The notes under the pieces are model-generated. The model saw nothing but the letters and a program-made list of their open reading frames with translations, was not told where the DNA came from and did no database searches. Position numbers and translations under genes: made by a program. Below, one piece after another: positions 1-7,490 of a DNA stretch of 7,490 nt (position 1 is the first letter of the stretch; the number at the start of each line of letters is the position of its first letter). This DNA comes from Pseudomonas sp. (GTDB lineage Bacteria; Pseudomonadota; Gammaproteobacteria; Pseudomonadales; Pseudomonadaceae). The stretch spans positions 1-7,490 of the forward strand of contig DQGF01000462.1 of the NCBI GenBank assembly GCA_003525045.1, written 5' to 3'.

Positions 1-3000
1 CACATCTGGTTCCTGAAATCGCTGCCGTCGCGTATCGGCTTGCTGATGGACATGACCCTGCGTGATATCGAACGCGTTCTCTACTTCGAGAGCTATGTCG
101 TTATCGACCCGGGCATGACCACCCTTGAAAAAGGTCAGCTGCTCAACGACGAGCAGTACTTCGAAGCGCTGGAAGAGTTCGGCGACGATTTCGATGCCCG
201 CATGGGTGCCGAAGCTGTCCGTGAACTGCTGCACGCTATCGACCTGGAACACGAGATTGGCCGTCTGCGTGAAGAAATTCCGCAAACCAACTCCGAAACC
301 AAAATCAAGAAGCTGTCCAAGCGTCTGAAGTTGATGGAAGCCTTCCAGGGTTCCGGCAACCTTCCAGAATGGATGGTGCTGACCGTTCTGCCGGTTCTGC
401 CGCCAGATCTGCGTCCACTGGTCCCGCTGGATGGCGGTCGCTTCGCGACTTCCGACCTCAACGATCTGTATCGTCGAGTGATCAACCGTAACAACCGCTT
501 GAAGCGCCTGCTTGATCTGTCCGCTCCGGACATCATCGTGCGCAACGAAAAGCGTATGTTGCAGGAAGCCGTCGACGCACTGCTCGACAACGGTCGTCGT
601 GGCCGCGCTATCACCGGTTCCAACAAGCGTCCTCTGAAATCCCTGGCTGACATGATCAAGGGTAAACAAGGTCGTTTCCGTCAGAACTTGCTCGGTAAGC
701 GTGTTGACTACTCCGGTCGTTCGGTAATTACCGTAGGTCCGACCCTGCGTCTGCACCAGTGCGGTCTGCCGAAGAAAATGGCTCTCGAGCTGTTCAAGCC
801 GTTCATTTTCGGCAAGCTGGAAATGCGTGGTCTCGCGACCACCATCAAAGCTGCCAAGAAGATGGTCGAGCGCGAGCTGCCGGAAGTTTGGGACGTTCTC
901 GCTGAAGTCATTCGCGAACACCCGGTTCTCCTCAACCGTGCACCGACCCTTCACCGTCTGGGTATCCAGGCGTTTGAACCGGTACTGATCGAAGGTAAAG
1001 CTATCCAGCTGCACCCGCTGGTCTGTGCTGCGTACAACGCCGACTTCGACGGCGACCAAATGGCCGTGCACGTACCGCTGACACTGGAAGCCCAGTTGGA
1101 AGCGCGTGCGTTGATGATGTCGACCAACAACATTCTGTCGCCAGCCAACGGTGAGCCAATCATCGTTCCGTCGCAGGACGTTGTATTGGGTCTGTACTAC
1201 ATGACTCGTGAAGCGATCAACGCCAAGGGCGAAGGTCGTGTGTTCGCGGATCTGCAAGAAGTTGACCGTGTGTTCCGTGCCGGCGAAGCCGCACTGCACG
1301 CCAAGGTTAAAGTGCGGATCAACGAAACCGTCAACGATCGTGATGGTGGCAGCGTCAAGAACACTCGTATCGTCGACACCACTGTCGGCCGTGCGCTGTT
1401 GTTCCAGGTTGTTCCACCGGGCCTGTCGTACGACGTCGTCAACCAGCCGATGAAGAAAAAGGCGATCTCCAAGCTGATCAACCAGTGCTATCGCGTGGTT
1501 GGTTTGAAAGAGACCGTGATCTTCGCTGACCAGTTGATGTACACCGGTTTTGCCTATTCGACCATTTCCGGCGTTTCTATCGGTGTTAACGACTTCGTTA
1601 TCCCGGATGAAAAAGCCCGCATCATCGGTGCTGCTACCGACGAAGTGAAAGAGATCGAAAGTCAGTACGCCTCCGGCCTGGTAACCCAGGGCGAGAAGTA
1701 CAACAAAGTGATCGACCTTTGGTCCAAGGCGAACGACGAAGTTTCCAAGGCGATGATGGCCAACCTCTCGAAAGAGAAAGTCATCGACCGTCATGGCGTC
1801 GAAGTCGACCAAGAGTCCTTCAACTCGATGTACATGATGGCCGACTCGGGCGCACGGGGTTCTGCTGCGCAGATCCGTCAGCTCGCCGGTATGCGTGGCC
1901 TGATGGCCAAGCCGGACGGTTCCATCATCGAAACGCCGATTACTGCGAACTTCCGTGAAGGTTTGAGCGTACTTCAGTACTTCATCTCCACTCACGGTGC
2001 TCGTAAAGGTTTGGCGGATACCGCGTTGAAAACGGCGAACTCCGGTTACCTGACTCGTCGTCTGGTAGACGTGGCGCAGGATCTGGTAGTAACCGAGATC
2101 GATTGCGGCACCGAACATGGCCTGGTAATGACTCCGCACATTGAAGGCGGTGACGTTGTTGAGCCGCTGGGTGAGCGCGTATTGGGTCGTGTTATCGCCC
2201 GTGACGTGTTCAAGCCAGGTTCCGAAGAAATCATCGTTCCTGCCGGCACACTGGTAGACGAGAAGTGGGTCGAGTTCATCGAGCTGAACAGCATCGACGA
2301 AGTGATCGTGCGTTCGCCGATCAGCTGCGAAACCCGCTTTGGTATTTGCGCCAAGTGCTACGGCCGTGATCTGGCTCGTGGTCACCAGGTGAACATCGGT
2401 GAAGCGGTCGGCGTTATCGCTGCCCAGTCCATCGGTGAGCCGGGTACCCAGCTGACCATGCGTACGTTCCACATCGGTGGTGCGGCAAGCCGGACCTCCG
2501 CAGCCGACAGCGTTCAGGTGAAGAATGGCGGTACCGTCCGTCTGCATAACCTGAAGCACGTTGAGCGAGTGGATGGTTGCCTGGTTGCTGTGTCCCGTTC
2601 CGGTGAGCTGGCGATCGCTGATGACTTTGGTCGTGAGCGCGAGCGTTACAAGCTGCCGTACGGTGCTGTGATTTCGGTTAAAGAAGGTGACAAGGTCGAC
2701 GCTGGCGCAATCGTGGCCAAGTGGGATCCGCACACTCACCCAATCGTTACCGAAATGAAAGGTACCGTGACCTACGTGGGCATGGAAGAAGGCATCACGA
2801 TCAAGCGTCAGACTGACGAATTGACCGGTATGACCAACATTGAAGTACTCGACGCCAAAGACCGTCCAGCTGCCGGTAAAGATATCCGTCCTGCTGTGAA
2901 GATGGTTGATGACAACGGCAAGGATCTCTTGCTGCCGGGTACCGACGTAATTGCTCAGTACTTCCTGCCTGCCAACGCCCTGGTCGGTGTAGCGGACGGT

Positions 3001-3864
3001 GCGAAAATCGCGATCGGTGACGTTATCGCTCGTATTCCGCAAGAGACTTCGAAAACCCGTGACATCACCGGTGGTCTGCCGCGTGTTGCCGACTTGTTCG
3101 AAGCTCGTCGTCCGAAAGAAGCCTCGATTCTGGCTGAAGTCAGCGGCACCATCGCGTTCGGTAAAGAGACTAAAGGCAAGCGCCGTCTGGTCATTACCCC
3201 GAACGACGGTAGCGATCCGTACGAAGAGCTGATTCCGAAGTGGCGTCACCTGAACGTCTTCGAAGGCGAACAGGTAAACCGCGGCGAAGTTATCTCCGAC
3301 GGCCCGAGCGATCCACACGACATCCTGCGTCTGCTGGGTGTGAGTGCGCTGGCCAAGTACATCGTGAACGAGATCCAGGACGTTTATCGTCTGCAAGGCG
3401 TGAAGATCAACGACAAGCACATCGAGACCATCCTGCGTCAGATGCTGCGTAAAGTTGAAATCGCTGAATCCGGCGATTCCACTTTCATCAAGGGCGACCA
3501 GATGGAATTGACTCACGTTCTGGTAGAGAACGAGCGTCTGGCTGGCGACGAGAAATTCGTTTCCAAGTTCACTCGCGTGTTGCTGGGTATCACCAAGGCG
3601 TCGTTGTCCACCGAATCGTTCATATCGGCGGCTTCCTTCCAGGAAACCACTCGCGTACTGACCGAAGCGGCGGTAACCGGCAAGCGCGATTACCTGCGCG
3701 GCCTGAAAGAAAACGTGGTCGTGGGTCGTCTGATCCCGGCCGGTACCGGTCTGGCTTATCACAGCGAGCGCAAGCGTCGCCGTGAAGCTGACAAACCGTT
3801 GCGCGTGAGCGCCAGTGAAGTGGAAGCTGCACTGACCGAAGCGCTGAACTCGAGCGGTAACTGA
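1..3864 (+). CDS. rpoC: DNA-directed RNA polymerase subunit beta' (5'-truncated by window edge)
   Basis: Largest subunit of the RNA polymerase core; with beta it forms the active-site cleft. The reading frame is open from base 1 ([10 protein letters not shown]...), matching E. coli beta' from residue 113, so about 112 codons, including the first zinc site, lie upstream. The 1287 residues seen plus 112 give 1399, the Pseudomonas length. Adding 112 to the window residue number gives E. coli-like numbering. Seen: the sigma-binding clamp coiled coil (nt ~457-591), the catalytic Mg motif NADFDGD with Asp460/462/464 (nt 1036-1056), the second zinc site Cys814/888/895/898 (codons at 2104, 2326, 2347, 2356), the bridge helix (nt ~1969-2090) and the trigger loop with Met932 and His936 (nt 2458-2472). 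The long segment after the trigger loop fits the gammaproteobacterial insertion. Stop is TGA, with a second in-frame TAA at 3874. One rare ATA codon lies at 3622. Identity is essentially certain. Confidence 0.99.
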   Translation, partial: HIWFLKSLPSRIGLLMDMTLRDIERVLYFESYVVIDPGMTTLEKGQLLNDEQYFEALEEFGDDFDARMGAEAVRELLHAIDLEHEIGRLREEIPQTNSETKIKKLSKRLKLMEAFQGSGNLPEWMVLTVLPVLPPDLRPLVPLDGGRFATSDLNDLYRRVINRNNRLKRLLDLSAPDIIVRNEKRMLQEAVDALLDNGRRGRAITGSNKRPLKSLADMIKGKQGRFRQNLLGKRVDYSGRSVITVGPTLRLHQCGLPKKMALELFKPFIFGKLEMRGLATTIKAAKKMVERELPEVWDVLAEVIREHPVLLNRAPTLHRLGIQAFEPVLIEGKAIQLHPLVCAAYNADFDGDQMAVHVPLTLEAQLEARALMMSTNNILSPANGEPIIVPSQDVVLGLYYMTREAINAKGEGRVFADLQEVDRVFRAGEAALHAKVKVRINETVNDRDGGSVKNTRIVDTTVGRALLFQVVPPGLSYDVVNQPMKKKAISKLINQCYRVVGLKETVIFADQLMYTGFAYSTISGVSIGVNDFVIPDEKARIIGAATDEVKEIESQYASGLVTQGEKYNKVIDLWSKANDEVSKAMMANLSKEKVIDRHGVEVDQESFNSMYMMADSGARGSAAQIRQLAGMRGLMAKPDGSIIETPITANFREGLSVLQYFISTHGARKGLADTALKTANSGYLTRRLVDVAQDLVVTEIDCGTEHGLVMTPHIEGGDVVEPLGERVLGRVIARDVFKPGSEEIIVPAGTLVDEKWVEFIELNSIDEVIVRSPISCETRFGICAKCYGRDLARGHQVNIGEAVGVIAAQSIGEPGTQLTMRTFHIGGAASRTSAADSVQVKNGGTVRLHNLKHVERVDGCLVAVSRSGELAIADDFGRERERYKLPYGAVISVKEGDKVDAGAIVAKWDPHTHPIVTEMKGTVTYVGMEEGITIKRQTDELTGMTNIEVLDAKDRPAAGKDIRPAVKMVDDNGKDLLLPGTDVIAQYFLPANALVGVADGAKIAIGDVIARIPQETSKTRDITGGLPRVADLFEARRPKEASILAEVSGTIAFGKETKGKRRLVITPNDGSDPYEELIPKWRHLNVFEGEQVNRGEVISDGPSDPHDILRLLGVSALAKYIVNEIQDVYRLQGVKINDKHIETILRQMLRKVEIAESGDSTFIKGDQMELTHVLVENERLAGDEKFVSKFTRVLLGITKASLSTESFISAASFQETTRVLTEAAVTGKRDYLRGLKENVVVGRLIPAGTGLAYHSERKRRREADKPLRVSASEVEAALTEALNSSGN

Positions 3865-3882
3865 GTTCTGCGATAAATGAGC

Positions 3883-3959
3883 GTAAGGCCCTGGCCGTTC
3901 CGTTCATCGAATCGAGACATTTTGTCGAGGTTGGATGAGCAGGGAGGTCGGGGCCTTGC
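3883..3959 (+). other. Long imperfect hairpin downstream of rpoC
   Basis: Bases 3883-3896 pair with 3946-3959 (14 pairs, three of them G-U, core AAGGCCC/GGGCCTT). Inside, TCC at 3899-3901 pairs with GGA at 3943-3945, and 3902-3908 pairs with 3934-3940 (GTTCATC/GATGAGC, one G-U). The apical GACA (3916-3919) can pair with TGTC (3923-3926). No T-tract follows, so it is not a classical intrinsic terminator. It could be an RNase III-type processing site, a 3'-end stabiliser of rpoBC mRNA or part of a bipartite terminator. The pairing is read directly from the sequence; the function is inferred. Confidence 0.5.
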
Positions 3960-3960
3960 C

Positions 3961-3989
3961 TTGACTGGGGGCAAGATCCTCTTTAGACT
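3961..3989 (+). promoter_or_regulatory. Predicted sigma70-type promoter of the str operon
   Basis: The -35 box TTGACT (3961-3966, 5/6 to TTGACA) and -10 box TAGACT (3984-3989, 4/6 to TATAAT) are separated by an optimal 17 bp. The start site is expected near 3995-3997, giving a leader of about 86 bases before the rpsL ATG. There is no A/T-rich UP element upstream; the flank is GC-rich. A perfect dyad, CTTGCC (3955-3960) and GGCAAG (3970-3975), places the -35 box in its loop. The placement between rpoC and rpsL supports independent transcription of rpsL-rpsG-fusA-tuf, in addition to any read-through from rpoBC. Confidence 0.7.
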
Positions 3990-4005
3990 CTTGTACCCCT
4001 AAATT

Positions 4006-4038
4006 TGGCGGGAATTCGTTCCTGCCATTTTTGCTTTT
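4006..4038 (+). terminator. Intrinsic terminator or attenuator in the rpsL leader
   Basis: Bases 4006-4014 pair with 4019-4027 (nine pairs, one G-U; TGGCGGGAA with TTCCTGCCA), leaving a four-base TTCG loop. The stem is followed at once by TTTTTGCTTTT (4028-4038), giving the layout of a Rho-independent terminator. It could end transcripts reading through from rpoC. However, the predicted str promoter starts transcription only about 10 bases before the stem, so new str transcripts must also pass it, which would make it an attenuator. The structure is clear; which of these roles it plays is inference. Confidence 0.65.
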
Positions 4039-4041
4039 CTT

Positions 4042-4069
4042 GCAAGACAATAGCGTCGCAAGACAACAG
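4042..4069 (+). repeat. Two-copy 12-base direct repeat in the rpsL leader
   Basis: GCAAGACAATAG (4042-4053) and GCAAGACAACAG (4058-4069) agree at 11 of 12 positions, with a start-to-start distance of 16. The second copy ends directly before the GGAG ribosome-binding site (4071-4074) of rpsL. CTTGC at 4039-4043 can also pair with GCAAG at 4058-4062. The function is unknown. Confidence 0.6.
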
Positions 4070-4081
4070 TGGAGCTAGTAG

Positions 4082-4453
4082 ATGGCAACTATCAACCAGC
4101 TGGTACGTCAGCCGCGTAAGCGTATCGTCGAGAAATCCGACGTGCCTGCGCTGCAGAACTGCCCGCAACGTCGTGGCGTATGCACCCGTGTGTATACCAC
4201 CACGCCGAAAAAACCTAACTCGGCACTGCGTAAAGTATGCCGTGTGCGTCTGACCAACGGTTTCGAGGTTTCCTCGTACATCGGCGGTGAAGGCCACAAC
4301 CTGCAAGAGCACAGCGTGGTACTGATCCGCGGCGGTCGTGTAAAAGACTTGCCAGGTGTTCGTTACCACACCGTGCGCGGTTCTTTGGATACTTCCGGCG
4401 TTAAAGGTCGTAACCAGGGTCGTTCGAAGTACGGTACCAAGAAGCCTAAGTAG
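4082..4453 (+). CDS. rpsL: 30S ribosomal protein S12
   Basis: Component of the 30S decoding centre, contacting 16S rRNA near the A site and affecting accuracy and streptomycin response. The 123 residues match the usual gammaproteobacterial length from [14 protein letters not shown] to the basic tail GTKKPK. The loop [13 protein letters not shown] carries Lys43, and [13 protein letters not shown] carries Lys88; both are the residues of streptomycin-sensitive strains, so this looks like a sensitive allele. Asp89 follows, the residue that RimO methylthiolates in E. coli (known for the family, not visible here). The ATG is chosen because GGAG (4071-4074) lies seven bases upstream. It is first gene of the str operon, behind the predicted promoter and leader hairpin. 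It ends with two consecutive in-frame TAG codons (4451-4456). Identity is certain. Confidence 0.99.
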   Translation: MATINQLVRQPRKRIVEKSDVPALQNCPQRRGVCTRVYTTTPKKPNSALRKVCRVRLTNGFEVSSYIGGEGHNLQEHSVVLIRGGRVKDLPGVRYHTVRGSLDTSGVKGRNQGRSKYGTKKPK

Positions 4454-4466
4454 TAGTGGCTTTTTG
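4438..4466 (+). other. Hairpin spanning the rpsL stop codon
   Basis: CAAGAAGCC (4438-4446) pairs with GGCTTTTTG (4458-4466), nine pairs including one G-U, around an 11-base loop that contains the tandem TAG stops. The T-run is mostly inside the stem, and only three pairs form a GC core, so it is at best a weak terminator. It may instead protect or separate the rpsL segment of the mRNA. Confidence 0.35.
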
Positions 4467-4495
4467 TAAGAACTGATTTTCTATTTTTCTGAGTC

Positions 4496-5042
<547 letters not shown>

Positions 5043-5072
5043 TTTTAGCGTCACTAATTTTGCGAGGGCTTT

Positions 5073-7178
5073 ATGGCTCGTACTACACCGATTAACCGCT
5101 ACCGTAACATTGGTATCGTTGCTCACGTGGATGCTGGTAAAACCACCACCACCGAGCGCGTCCTTTTTTACACTGGCAAAAGTCACAAAATGGGCGAGGT
5201 GCATGACGGCGCCGCGACCACAGACTGGATGGTGCAGGAGCAGGAGCGTGGTATTACCATTACTTCTGCTGCCATTACCGCCTTCTGGCAGGGTTCCGAG
5301 AAGCAGCACAAAGATCAATACCGCTTCAACGTCATCGACACCCCGGGCCACGTTGACTTCACTATTGAAGTTGAGCGTTCCCTGCGTGTTCTCGATGGCG
5401 CGGTCGTTGTGTTCTGCGGCACCTCGGGTGTTGAGCCTCAGTCGGAAACCGTATGGCGTCAAGCCAACAAGTACGGCGTTCCACGTCTTGTTTACGTAAA
5501 CAAGATGGACCGTGCTGGTGCCAACTTCCTGCGCGTGATCGGTCAGATCAAGCAGCGTCTGGGTCACACCCCGGTGCCAATCCAGTTGGCTATCGGTTCC
5601 GAAGACAACTTCCAGGGTCAGATCGATCTGATGGCCATGGAAGCTGTTTACTGGAATGACTCTGACAAAGGCATGGTTCCAGTTCGTAAGTCTATCCCTG
5701 CTGAGCTGCAGGAACTGGCTGACGAGTGGCGCGGCAACATGGTTGAGGCTGCGGCCGAAGCCAGCGAAGAGCTGATGAACAAGTACCTCGAAGGTGAAGA
5801 ACTCACCAACGCGGAAATCAAGGCCGCTCTGCGTCAGCGTACTATCGCTGGTGAGATCGTTCTGGCTGTTTGCGGTTCTTCCTTCAAGAACAAGGGCGTT
5901 CCCCTGGTTCTCGACGCCGTGATCGACTACCTGCCGGCTCCTTCCGATATTCCTGCCATCAAGGGTACTGACCCGGATGACGAGACCAAGGAAATGGAGC
6001 GTCACGCAGACGACAGCGAGCCGTTCTCGGCCCTGGCGTTCAAGATCGCTACCGACCCATTCGTGGGTACCTTGACCTTTGTCCGCGTTTACTCGGGCGT
6101 GTTGGCCTCCGGCGACGGCGTGATCAACTCGGTAAAAGGCAAGAAAGAGCGCGTGGGTCGTATGGTGCAAATGCACGCAAACGCCCGTGAAGAAATCAAG
6201 GAAGTGCGCGCTGGTGACATCGCGGCCTTGATCGGCATGAAGGACGTCACCACTGGTGAGACTTTGTGCAACGCTGACAAGCCAATCATCCTGGTTCGCA
6301 TGGACTTCCCGGAGCCGGTTATTTCGGTTGCCGTAGAGCCAAAGACCAAGGACGACCAGGAAAAAATGGGTATCGCACTGGGCAAACTTGCTCAGGAAGA
6401 CCCGTCTTTCCGCGTCAAGACTGATGAAGAGACTGGTCAAACGATCATCTCTGGCATGGGCGAGTTGCACCTGGACATCCTGGTTGACCGGATGCGCCGT
6501 GAGTTCAACGTCGAAGCCAACATCGGTAAGCCTCAAGTTTCGTACCGTGAGCGCATCACGAAGAGCTGCGAAATTGAAGGCAAGTTCGTTCGCCAGTCCG
6601 GCGGTCGTGGCCAGTTCGGTCATTGCTGGATTCGCTTTGCTCCTGCTGACGAAGGTCAGGAAGGTCTGCAATTCCTGAACGAAGTAGTGGGTGGTGTGGT
6701 TCCTAAGGAATACATCCCGGCTATCCAGAAGGGTATCGAAGAGCAGATGAAGAACGGCGTTGTCGCCGGCTATCCGCTGATCGGCCTGAAGGCTACCGTG
6801 TTTGATGGTTCCTACCACGACGTCGACTCCAACGAGATGGCGTTTAAAGTGGCTGCTTCCATGGCGACCAAGCAACTGGCCCAGAAGGGCGGTGGTGAGT
6901 TGCTTGAGCCGATCATGGCGGTAGAGGTTGTTACGCCTGAAGACTATATGGGTGACGTGATGGGCGACCTTAACCGTCGTCGCGGCATGATCCTGGGTAT
7001 GGAAGATACGGTTTCCGGCAAAGTGATTCGTGCCGAGGTTCCGTTGGGCGAGATGTTCGGTTACGCAACCGACGTTCGTTCCATGTCCCAAGGTCGCGCA
7101 AGCTACTCTATGGAATTCAAAAAATACAATACAGCTCCGTCGCATATCGTCGAAACTGTTACCAAAAAACAAGGCTGA
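5073..7178 (+). CDS. fusA: Translation elongation factor G (EF-G)
   Basis: GTPase that drives translocation of tRNA and mRNA on the ribosome and, with ribosome recycling factor, splits post-termination ribosomes. The 701 residues are full length. Domain I shows G1 AHVDAGKT (17-24), switch I RGITI (59-63), G3 DTPGH (89-93, His93 being the catalytic histidine), G4 NKMD (143-146) and G5 near CGSS (267-270). Later domains follow in order, including the domain IV tip loop [10 protein letters not shown] with His582, which enters the decoding site. The ATG has GAGG at 5064-5067, five bases upstream. The context after rpsG and before tuf makes this the str-operon copy; Pseudomonas often has a second EF-G gene elsewhere (fusA2), so fusA1 is a possible name. 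Sense codons TTA, CTA and TCA are absent in frame, as expected for strong expression. No truncation was seen. Confidence 0.99.
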   Translation: MARTTPINRYRNIGIVAHVDAGKTTTTERVLFYTGKSHKMGEVHDGAATTDWMVQEQERGITITSAAITAFWQGSEKQHKDQYRFNVIDTPGHVDFTIEVERSLRVLDGAVVVFCGTSGVEPQSETVWRQANKYGVPRLVYVNKMDRAGANFLRVIGQIKQRLGHTPVPIQLAIGSEDNFQGQIDLMAMEAVYWNDSDKGMVPVRKSIPAELQELADEWRGNMVEAAAEASEELMNKYLEGEELTNAEIKAALRQRTIAGEIVLAVCGSSFKNKGVPLVLDAVIDYLPAPSDIPAIKGTDPDDETKEMERHADDSEPFSALAFKIATDPFVGTLTFVRVYSGVLASGDGVINSVKGKKERVGRMVQMHANAREEIKEVRAGDIAALIGMKDVTTGETLCNADKPIILVRMDFPEPVISVAVEPKTKDDQEKMGIALGKLAQEDPSFRVKTDEETGQTIISGMGELHLDILVDRMRREFNVEANIGKPQVSYRERITKSCEIEGKFVRQSGGRGQFGHCWIRFAPADEGQEGLQFLNEVVGGVVPKEYIPAIQKGIEEQMKNGVVAGYPLIGLKATVFDGSYHDVDSNEMAFKVAASMATKQLAQKGGGELLEPIMAVEVVTPEDYMGDVMGDLNRRRGMILGMEDTVSGKVIRAEVPLGEMFGYATDVRSMSQGRASYSMEFKKYNTAPSHIVETVTKKQG

Positions 7179-7195
7179 TTCAGCCCCTTTAGGCT
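7173..7195 (+). other. Two mutually exclusive short hairpins between fusA and tuf
   Basis: GGCTG (7173-7177) pairs with CAGCC (7181-7185) around ATT, taking in the fusA stop. Alternatively AGCC (7182-7185) pairs with GGCT (7192-7195) around six bases, directly before the AGGAG ribosome-binding site of tuf. The two share 7182-7185 and cannot form together. The stems are short, so a regulatory role is only a possibility. Confidence 0.25.
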
Positions 7196-7200
7196 AGGAG
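7196..7200 (+). promoter_or_regulatory. Ribosome-binding site that fixes the GTG start of tuf
   Basis: AGGAG lies nine bases before GTG at 7210. No in-frame ATG occurs in the spacer upstream, and translation from the GTG gives the exact EF-Tu N-terminus, so the non-ATG start is well supported. Confidence 0.85.
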
Positions 7201-7209
7201 TTAATTGTC

Positions 7210-7490
7210 GTGGCTAAAGAAAAATTTGACCGTACCCTCCCGCACGTCAACGTTGGCACCATCGGTCACGTCGACCACGGTAAAACCACGCTGACCGCTG
7301 CTCTGACTCGCGTCTGCTCCGAAGTTTTCGGTTCGGCCGTTGTTGCTTTCGACAAGATCGACAGCGCTCCGGAAGAAAAGGCTCGTGGTATCACCATCAA
7401 CACCGCGCACGTTGAATACAACTCGCTGATCCGTCACTACGCTCACGTTGACTGCCCAGGTCACGCTGACTATGTGAAGAACATGATCAC
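7210..7490 (+). CDS. tuf: Translation elongation factor Tu (3'-truncated by window edge)
   Basis: GTPase that delivers aminoacyl-tRNA to the ribosomal A site. Only 93 complete codons plus two bases are present, out of about 397 expected. Translation from GTG gives [19 protein letters not shown], then G1 GHVDHGKT (residues 19-26), switch I RGITI (59-63) and G3 DCPGH (81-85, His85 being the catalytic histidine), ending in YVKNMI. The stretch CSEVFGSA (36-43) resembles fluorescens-group Pseudomonas EF-Tu. The GTG start, also used by E. coli tufA, is supported by AGGAG at 7196-7200. It is separated from fusA by 31 bases, so it is the last known gene of the str operon. Many Pseudomonas genomes carry a second tuf copy, so tufA or tufB cannot be assigned here. 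The frame is intact to the window edge. Confidence 0.98.
   Translation, partial: MAKEKFDRTLPHVNVGTIGHVDHGKTTLTAALTRVCSEVFGSAVVAFDKIDSAPEEKARGITINTAHVEYNSLIRHYAHVDCPGHADYVKNMI

Noticed and set aside
135..3194. Several minus-strand and shifted-frame open frames of 70-174 codons inside rpoC.
   Set aside because: They lie wholly inside a certain gene and show no family features; their arginine- and serine-rich composition is typical of frame shadows of GC-rich coding DNA.
4022..4051. A possible second promoter, CTGCCA-18-GACAAT, in the rpsL leader.
   Set aside because: Both boxes match at only 4 of 6 positions, and the -35 lies inside the terminator stem; the promoter at 3961-3989 is much better.
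3983..4369. A 128-codon minus-strand frame crossing the rpsL leader and rpsL.
   Set aside because: It overlaps most of rpsL and the promoter/terminator region, shows no recognisable domain, and no promoter was seen for it.
7125..7130. TACAAT near the end of fusA as the -10 box of an internal tuf promoter.
   Set aside because: The hexamer matches 5 of 6, but no acceptable -35 box lies 16-18 bases upstream and there is no extended -10. Internal promoters for tuf are known in E. coli, so it is not excluded, only unsupported.

Overview
The window looks like chromosomal DNA from a gammaproteobacterium, most probably a Pseudomonas of the fluorescens/syringae type. The evidence is: rpoC followed directly by rpsL (in enterics such as E. 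coli the str operon is not next to rpoBC); a 1399-residue beta' length once the missing N-terminus is added; an EF-Tu N-terminus with the Pseudomonas-like stretch CSEVFGSA; and GC-rich third positions with strong codon bias typical of highly expressed genes. The genus is inferred from remembered protein sequences, not from a search.

Layout, all genes on the + strand: 1-3864 is rpoC (beta' subunit of RNA polymerase) lacking its first ~112 codons; 3865-4081 is a 217-base gap with regulatory signals; 4082-4453 is rpsL (S12); 4454-4571 is a 118-base structured spacer; 4572-5042 is rpsG (S7); 5043-5072 is a 30-base spacer; 5073-7178 is fusA (EF-G); 7179-7209 is a 31-base spacer; 7210-7490 is the first 93 codons of tuf (EF-Tu), starting at GTG and cut by the window end. 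This is the end of the rif (rpoBC) operon followed by the str operon (rpsL-rpsG-fusA-tuf). Together they supply the catalytic core of RNA polymerase, two small-subunit ribosomal proteins (decoding centre and head) and the two elongation GTPases, which are made in coordinated amounts.

The genes are ordinary, complete where they lie inside the window, and show no disruption or sign of transfer. The worthwhile signals are non-coding. The rpoC-rpsL gap holds a long imperfect hairpin, a good sigma70-type promoter (TTGACT, 17 bp, TAGACT), a terminator-like hairpin with a UUCG loop and U-tract only about 10 bases after the predicted start site, and a 12-base near-perfect direct repeat. The rpsL-rpsG spacer can fold into a GAAA-capped hairpin inside a 6-bp long-range helix that closes one base before the rpsG AUG, a plausible S7 feedback operator. 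No previously undescribed multi-gene system was seen. No tRNA, rRNA, CRISPR, insertion sequence or mobile element was found.
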